From positions 1-6,779 of the forward strand of contig JAUIKA010000058.1 in assembly GCA_030430995.1 (NCBI GenBank): a DNA stretch of 6,779 bases, read 5' to 3'. Positions 1-4,151 of this stretch are shown here, one piece after another. Positions within the stretch are counted from its first letter, which is position 1, and each line of letters begins with the position of its first letter. Made by a program: the position numbers and the translations under genes. The stretch is from Alphaproteobacteria bacterium. Its GTDB lineage: Bacteria; Pseudomonadota; Alphaproteobacteria; Rickettsiales; Rickettsiaceae. The notes beneath the pieces were generated by a model. The model saw only the letters and a list, made by a program, of their open reading frames with translations. It was not told the origin of the DNA and did no database searches.

Positions 1-203
1 TGCATCTTAAAAGCATTATGAGACCACCCCCTATGCAAGGCAACACCTACTGTGATATTAGAAATGTAATATCCAGCTACCATCATCCAAAACTGCGACC
101 AACCAAAACCATAATTACTTATATAGAAATAACAGCCTATCCCCATAGCTATAGGGTATATTATTAACGTCAATATAGCAGGATAATTTAACTTGGATAA
201 CAT
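1..203 (-). CDS. Acyl-CoA/acyl-lipid desaturase, N-terminal part (cut by left window edge)
   Basis: Reading the minus strand from the ATG at 203, the frame stays open for 67 codons to the window edge. The product has two hydrophobic stretches (about residues 9-28 and 36-55), followed by HRGWSH (His57 to His62) in the context TVGVALHRGWSHNAF. This matches the first histidine box (HxxxxH) at the end of the first membrane hairpin of integral-membrane delta-9-type fatty acid desaturases, which use a di-iron centre to put a double bond into acyl chains. The remaining histidine boxes would lie beyond the left edge. A Shine-Dalgarno-like AGAGG (208-212) stands four bases before the ATG, and a good promoter lies about 20 bases further upstream, so this start is well supported. 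The gene is divergent from the GyrI-like gene. Subfamily and substrate cannot be decided from this fragment. Confidence 0.8.
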   Translation of the reverse strand, partial: MLSKLNYPAILTLIIYPIAMGIGCYFYISNYGFGWSQFWMMVAGYYISNITVGVALHRGWSHNAFKM

Positions 204-229
204 ACAGCCTCTTTTTTTTTATTTATAAT

Positions 230-258
230 ATTATCCCTTATATTTATGCATTTTGCAA
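230..258 (-). promoter_or_regulatory. Predicted sigma70 promoter for the desaturase gene
   Basis: On the minus strand a -35 element TTGCAA (258-253) is followed after exactly 17 bases by a -10 element GATAAT (235-230), which matches the TATAAT consensus at five of six positions. Transcription would start near 223, giving a leader of about 20 bases that carries the AGAGG ribosome site before the ATG at 203. The region is AT-rich, so chance matches are possible, but spacing, position and ribosome site all agree. Confidence 0.5.
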
Positions 259-315
259 GACAAAGTAACCCTATACAAATAATAAAAATAAAGCCTTGTG
301 AAAGATGGTAATTAG

Positions 316-335
316 TATCTGTATTTATACAGATA
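316..335. promoter_or_regulatory. Perfect 9+9 bp inverted repeat, operator candidate between divergent promoters
   Basis: The sequence is TATCTGTAT, a TT spacer, then ATACAGATA: two perfectly complementary nine-base arms. It ends five bases before the -35 element of the plus-strand promoter and lies about 57 bases upstream of the -35 of the minus-strand promoter. A dyad of this size in a 194-base divergent spacer is typical of a dimeric repressor or activator site. The regulator is not in the window: the adjacent GyrI-like protein has no DNA-binding domain. A role as an RNA hairpin is less likely because the dyad lies upstream of both predicted transcription starts. Confidence 0.5.
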
Positions 336-340
336 AATGA

Positions 341-369
341 TTGCATCACAACATATGTTTTGCTATAGT
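341..369 (+). promoter_or_regulatory. Predicted extended -10 promoter for the GyrI-like gene
   Basis: TTGCAT (341-346) and TATAGT (364-369) are separated by 17 bases, and TG at 361-362 makes an extended -10 (TGCTATAGT). The predicted start near 376 gives a leader of about 22 bases to the ATG at 398, with AGG at 386-388. The spacer contains a 10-base palindrome AACATATGTT (350-359), and another, TGATATATCA (369-378), sits at the predicted start site. Either could be a second protein-binding site, but such palindromes are common in AT-rich DNA. Confidence 0.5.
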
Positions 370-397
370 GATATATCATATGAATAGGTATTTATTT

Positions 398-850
398 ATG
401 CAAATTTTAGAAAAAAAACTCCTGAAAACAAAAATAGCTTACATTAGATTTGTAGGTAAATATGGTGATAGTATGCCAACATGGGGTAATTTAGTACAAT
501 GGATCAAAGCCACTAATACACCACTTACAGAATCATTCGGAATATGCCATGACAACCCTAACATTACTGAAAACTGTAGGTATGATGCATGCATTAGAGT
601 ATTTGAGGATGCTGAAGAATCAGGAGATGTAAAGTTAAAATATATACCTGAGTGCAATGTTATATCTGTTATTCATAGAGGCCCTTACCATAAGCTAAGT
701 GATACTTACAGTGAAATATATACAGATGAAAATATTAGAAAATATAATATAGACCTGAATGCACCGACGATTGAAAAATATTTAAATGACCCTACATATA
801 TAGCGGAAGAAGAGTTGCTGACAGAAATTATGGTAATACGCAAAGCCTAA
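398..850 (+). CDS. GyrI-like (SbmC / AraC effector-binding) domain protein
   Basis: The 150-residue product is a complete single GyrI-like domain, the fold shared by the DNA gyrase inhibitor SbmC/GyrI and by the ligand-binding halves of AraC- and MerR-type regulators such as Rob and BmrR. Family landmarks appear in order: KIAYIRFVGKYGD near the N-terminus, FGICHDNP (47-54), CRYDACIRV (60-68), VIHRGPYHKL (91-100), IEKYLNDP (126-133) and EELLTEIMVIRK (138-149). There is no helix-turn-helix, so it is not itself a transcription factor. Stand-alone members are thought to bind or sequester small hydrophobic compounds or to act on gyrase; which applies here is unknown. I chose the ATG at 398 because family similarity begins there, AGG (386-388) precedes it, and the predicted transcript starts near 376. 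In-frame starts at 341 (TTG) and 380 (ATG) would add non-conserved residues, and the first lies inside the promoter. The gene is divergent from the desaturase and shares its control region. Confidence 0.88.
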   Translation: MQILEKKLLKTKIAYIRFVGKYGDSMPTWGNLVQWIKATNTPLTESFGICHDNPNITENCRYDACIRVFEDAEESGDVKLKYIPECNVISVIHRGPYHKLSDTYSEIYTDENIRKYNIDLNAPTIEKYLNDPTYIAEEELLTEIMVIRKA

Positions 851-879
851 GGGGAATGCAGCCTCTTTGGCTTTTCCCT
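850..879. terminator. Imperfect hairpin between convergent genes, possible terminator
   Basis: Bases 850-856 (AGGGGAA) pair with 873-879 (TTTCCCT) with one G-T wobble. After a three-base bulge, 860-863 (AGCC) pair with 869-872 (GGCT) around a TCTTT loop. The hairpin begins at the stop codon of the GyrI-like gene and lies 35 bases beyond the stop of the convergent 344-residue gene. Neither strand has a clear T-run after the stem, so intrinsic termination would be weak. Confidence 0.35.
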
Positions 880-914
880 ATCACTACTTACCATATAAAA
901 CCCTCATAGTCACC

Positions 915-1949
915 TTAAAACCTTCTTGCTTTCTTGCCTACAGCTACAACACGTAGCCTACGTGGTATTACCTCACGGTCATCTATTATATTGGCTACAA
1001 GCTTTATTCCGTTATCTTTATATTGCACCTTAGCAGAAAGTCCATAGCGTTTATTATGCCCATTCCATAAATCTTTAGCGGATTTTGGTCTGCTATCTAA
1101 ACTACCCCATTTTGGTATATATTTTATATTAGATAATTTTTCTCTTATAGGGTCTTTAGTAAAAAAATAATATTTAATAATGCTATATGCCGGTTTAAGC
1201 AGCTTTTCTTTAACAAAATATAGCATATATTTAAGCCTCTCTAATTCATCCAGTTTTTCTGAATATCTATCAAATATTTTGCTATGAACAGCATATTCTA
1301 TATTCTCCCCCTCAGGAAATAACTTAGAAGCAACTGCTATAATATGCTTTGGGTTCTTGTAATGCTTATCTATTAATGAATCAAAACATTTTTCAGTGTA
1401 CTGCTGGTATCCATTAATCCAAATACCTAGAACCGCCCTATCATAAGAAGCCATTTTATGCCATTGAGAATATTCTCCATTGCTATCATTTAATAAAGCA
1501 AAGCTTCTCTTAGAATTTTCTGGATATATAGACCAAATATCTTGGACAGCTTTGTGATAATAAGATGCATCACGCCACCCTTGATGTAACTTCTCCATAT
1601 CTTCATAAAGAAATAATTTAGATTCATCTACCCCTGATTCAAAAGCTTTATAAAAACTGTCAAAACATTTTTTTGTATCTTTATCTATGTGATACAAAGC
1701 CTGTTGTTGCTTTTCAGGCATGTTAGGGTCTTCCCTATGCAGGAAAGATGCAAATAACTGCTTCTGTAGCTGTAGATATTGAATATAATTTTCTGCCTCA
1801 ATATCGCTCCATGCAAAGCTCCTCTCTATTGATGTTCCTATAATCCTTACCTTAGCTGTAGCCATTCTATTTAAAGAACTCTCTTTACTTAAAAATTTAT
1901 CTATATCAGAAAAAATCTCCGGAGATAATTCTATAATTCCTGGTGGCAT
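915..1949 (-). CDS. Unrecognised 344-residue protein with an internal Trp/Tyr repeat
   Basis: I do not recognise a family. The product is hydrophilic, with no signal peptide or clear membrane segment, and looks largely helical. Two copies of a roughly 30-residue pattern follow each other: residues 125-153 (W..ASY...AV..IW..Y......F..L) and 163-192 (W...ASY..AV..IW...Y.......F..L), offset by about 39 residues. A further CFDSF segment (95-99) echoes CFDSL (188-192). Residues 231-250 are charged and Leu-rich, possibly a short coiled coil. The C-terminal 45 residues are basic and look beta-rich, ending KKARRF. The ATG at 1949 has no convincing Shine-Dalgarno; a later ATG at 1865 (Met29) is no better, so the longer form is kept. 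The gene lies 96 bases downstream of the Mfd-type gene on the same strand, with an AT-rich dyad between them, so it could be read from the upstream operon or from its own promoter. It may be lineage-restricted; an effector role is possible but unsupported. Confidence 0.7.
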   Translation of the reverse strand: MPPGIIELSPEIFSDIDKFLSKESSLNRMATAKVRIIGTSIERSFAWSDIEAENYIQYLQLQKQLFASFLHREDPNMPEKQQQALYHIDKDTKKCFDSFYKAFESGVDESKLFLYEDMEKLHQGWRDASYYHKAVQDIWSIYPENSKRSFALLNDSNGEYSQWHKMASYDRAVLGIWINGYQQYTEKCFDSLIDKHYKNPKHIIAVASKLFPEGENIEYAVHSKIFDRYSEKLDELERLKYMLYFVKEKLLKPAYSIIKYYFFTKDPIREKLSNIKYIPKWGSLDSRPKSAKDLWNGHNKRYGLSAKVQYKDNGIKLVANIIDDREVIPRRLRVVAVGKKARRF

Positions 1950-1961
1950 ATGCTTAGCTTG

Positions 1962-1985
1962 TTATATAATGCATTTATTATATAA
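1962..1985. repeat. AT-only inverted repeat upstream of the 344-residue gene
   Basis: TTATATAAT (1962-1970) and ATTATATAA (1977-1985) are perfect nine-base complements around GCATTT. The 96-base gap (1950-2045) holds this dyad, a TATAAT -10 candidate on the minus strand (1982-1977, 27 bases before the ATG) without a good -35, and no GC-rich terminator for the Mfd-type gene. The arms are simple AT sequence, so chance is a real alternative to an operator or promoter function. Confidence 0.3.
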
Positions 1986-2045
1986 TAAATAACTGCTAAA
2001 CTTGTATTCGCGTAATATAGAAACCCAATTATAATTATAGAAAAG

Positions 2046-4148
2046 CTATATAGTTGCAACATTCTGCTCATAATTCACACCACCCATATTGCTTTTATCA
2101 AGCTTTATTGAGGCAACCTCAAGCATATTATGCACTGCATCTATATATGAAATGTTAAAAATATTATTAGTGATAACAAAATTATTACTAGAATCAATTT
2201 TATACCTAATCTTATTTGAATCAAATATTATAATAGCTTTAAAAAAATCTTCTTTATTCTTATATTTTAATTTAATGATATAACTGCTACTGATAGAAAT
2301 ACTAATAATGCCAAGTTGCCTGCATTTATTCCTTACCTTGACTATTTCTGCCATATTCATAACCGGCTGCGGGACTGTGCCGAACCTCTGTTCAAGCACT
2401 GAAATTGTCTCTGCAAGATACTCCTGATTATTTGCATTACTTATTCTTTGACAAAAAGCTATTCTCAAATCTATAGATTTAATATATGACTCGGGAATAT
2501 ATATCTCTATAGGAATTTTAACCTCTACATCAAAACCTGCTATTTTACTGCCTGATATAGCCTCTTCTAACATCTCCTGATACATCTCTATACCTATATC
2601 TTTTATTTTTCCTGCCTGCTCTTTCCCTAAAATATTACCAAAGCCCCTTATGTCCATATCAGCACTCGCGATATTAAATCCACAACCTACTTTACTGGTA
2701 TTTTTTATTATATCCATTCTACTAAGAGCGTTTTCTGTAACCTTAGCATTGCCCGGCATGATAAAATATGCCCTTGCTTTTACTTTGCCTCTACCAACCC
2801 TACCCCTTAGCTGATGCAGCTGCCCCAAACCAAAAAGATGAGCGTTATAAACTATTATTGTATTCACACCAGGCACATCTAAACCTGAAGAGACAATAGT
2901 TGTAGAAAGCAAAATATCAAATTTACCGTTATAAAAATCTACCATTATCCTATCAAGCTCATCAGCCCTTAACCTTCCATGAGCCATAACAACTTTATAC
3001 TCTGGCAAAGCATCCTGCAAATCAGATTGAATATCTTGCAAATCTTTTATATGCGGACATACAAAAAAACTCTTTCCAGATCTTTCTTTTTCAAATTTTA
3101 ATACCTCTGCAATTTGTTTTATATCATAGTCTATAACCTCAGTCTGTATATCTTCCCTACCTAAAGGTGGCGTGGCTATTAAGCTTAGGTCTTTAATACC
3201 TGTAATAGCCATCTGCAGGCTCCTTGGTATTGGCGTTGCAGAAATGGATATTACATGTGACTTTGTCTGCAAAGATTTTATTTTCTCTTTCTGAGCCACT
3301 CCAAACATCTGCTCTTCATCTATAACAATAAGACAGTTCTCCTTCATGGTAATATTAGCAGAAAGCAGAGTATGCGTTCCTACTATAATATCTACATCTC
3401 CTGAATTTATTCTCTTGATATTCTCTTCTTTTTCTTTCCTAGTAATCATCCTAGAAAGCTCAACTGTTTTTATCCCCCAGCCTTCTAATCTATTATTAAT
3501 GCTTTTATAATGCTGCCTTGCTAGCACAGTGGTAGGACAAAGAAATATAACTTGGCGAATCTCTTTACTAAGCCCTCTTAGAAATAAAAAACATGCATGT
3601 ATTATAACTTCTGTTTTGCCAAAACCTACATCCCCACATATAAGCCTATTTATTAATTTTTTGCTATGAAGTAGCTCTTTTTTTATAACCTCTACTGTGT
3701 TTTCTTGGTCAGCTGTTAAGCTATATTGAAATTCTTGTAAAAATTTGTTATATGCATCTGCGTCATAATAAACATCAGGCACTTCAGATAAAACCCTAGA
3801 AGCAGATAGCTCCACAATCTCAGCAGCCATATTTTCTATCTTCTTTTTATGCAGATTTTTTCTTCTCTCCCAATTATTTGAACCAAGCTTATCTAGCTCT
3901 GCATTTTCATATCCATATTTTTTAATTAAATATGAATCTTCAATAGGTACATATAATATATCATTACCTAAATATTGAATCTTAAAATAATCATGCCTAA
4001 CATTCAGAAACTTCATAGAGACAAGGCCATATAAACTACCTACCCCATAATTCTGATGTACTATAATATCTTTTGACTTTATTCCATCTATTTCTCTTAA
4101 AATATCCTTAAGCTTCTGAGCATCGGTATTTAAATAATCATTTTTCAT
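2046..4148 (-). CDS. mfd: Mfd-type transcription-repair translocase lacking the UvrA-binding N-terminal half
   Basis: The 700 residues match the second part of the transcription-repair coupling factor, a cytoplasmic DNA translocase that pushes or removes stalled RNA polymerase. Order: a CarD-like RNA-polymerase-interaction domain (about 26-80; DIIVHQNYGVGSLYGL, LYVPIED) with the usual LGS..W linker (88-93); a superfamily 2 motor with Walker A GDVGFGKTE (172-180), Walker B DEEQ (277-280), motif III SATPIPRSL (303-311), motif V TTIVSSGLDVP (416-426) and motif VI QLRGRVGRG (446-454); the translocation (TRG) region with Arg477 and Arg501, 24 residues apart as are Arg929 and Arg953 of E. coli Mfd; and a D7-like C-terminal domain (about 545-680). 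Full Mfd is about 1,150 residues. The missing part is the UvrB-like D1-D3 region that binds UvrA, so classical repair coupling is not expected. RecG is excluded by the RID and D7 domains. The motif set is intact, which argues for a working motor. The start lies one codon after the upstream stop, with only a distant GAGG 14 bases before it, suggesting coupled translation. Confidence 0.9.
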   Translation of the reverse strand: MKNDYLNTDAQKLKDILREIDGIKSKDIIVHQNYGVGSLYGLVSMKFLNVRHDYFKIQYLGNDILYVPIEDSYLIKKYGYENAELDKLGSNNWERRKNLHKKKIENMAAEIVELSASRVLSEVPDVYYDADAYNKFLQEFQYSLTADQENTVEVIKKELLHSKKLINRLICGDVGFGKTEVIIHACFLFLRGLSKEIRQVIFLCPTTVLARQHYKSINNRLEGWGIKTVELSRMITRKEKEENIKRINSGDVDIIVGTHTLLSANITMKENCLIVIDEEQMFGVAQKEKIKSLQTKSHVISISATPIPRSLQMAITGIKDLSLIATPPLGREDIQTEVIDYDIKQIAEVLKFEKERSGKSFFVCPHIKDLQDIQSDLQDALPEYKVVMAHGRLRADELDRIMVDFYNGKFDILLSTTIVSSGLDVPGVNTIIVYNAHLFGLGQLHQLRGRVGRGKVKARAYFIMPGNAKVTENALSRMDIIKNTSKVGCGFNIASADMDIRGFGNILGKEQAGKIKDIGIEMYQEMLEEAISGSKIAGFDVEVKIPIEIYIPESYIKSIDLRIAFCQRISNANNQEYLAETISVLEQRFGTVPQPVMNMAEIVKVRNKCRQLGIISISISSSYIIKLKYKNKEDFFKAIIIFDSNKIRYKIDSSNNFVITNNIFNISYIDAVHNMLEVASIKLDKSNMGGVNYEQNVATI

Positions 4149-4151
4149 AAT

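Noticed and set aside
188..379. Minus-strand 63-residue open frame with a hydrophobic FIFIICIGLLCL segment
   Set aside because: It overlaps both predicted promoters, the dyad and the desaturase start, has no good ribosome site, and resembles nothing known. The hydrophobic stretch is expected from AT-rich DNA.
439..657. Minus-strand open frame opposite the GyrI-like gene
   Set aside because: It lies wholly within a well-supported gene and reads as its complement; no family features.
2089..2283. Plus-strand 64-residue frame opposite the Mfd-type gene
   Set aside because: Antisense to the conserved reading frame, low complexity, no start signal.
2046..4148. RecG helicase as the identity of the translocase
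   Set aside because: RecG has an N-terminal OB/wedge domain and a DEQHRFG motif. This protein has a CarD-like RID, DEEQMFG and a D7 domain, which are Mfd features.
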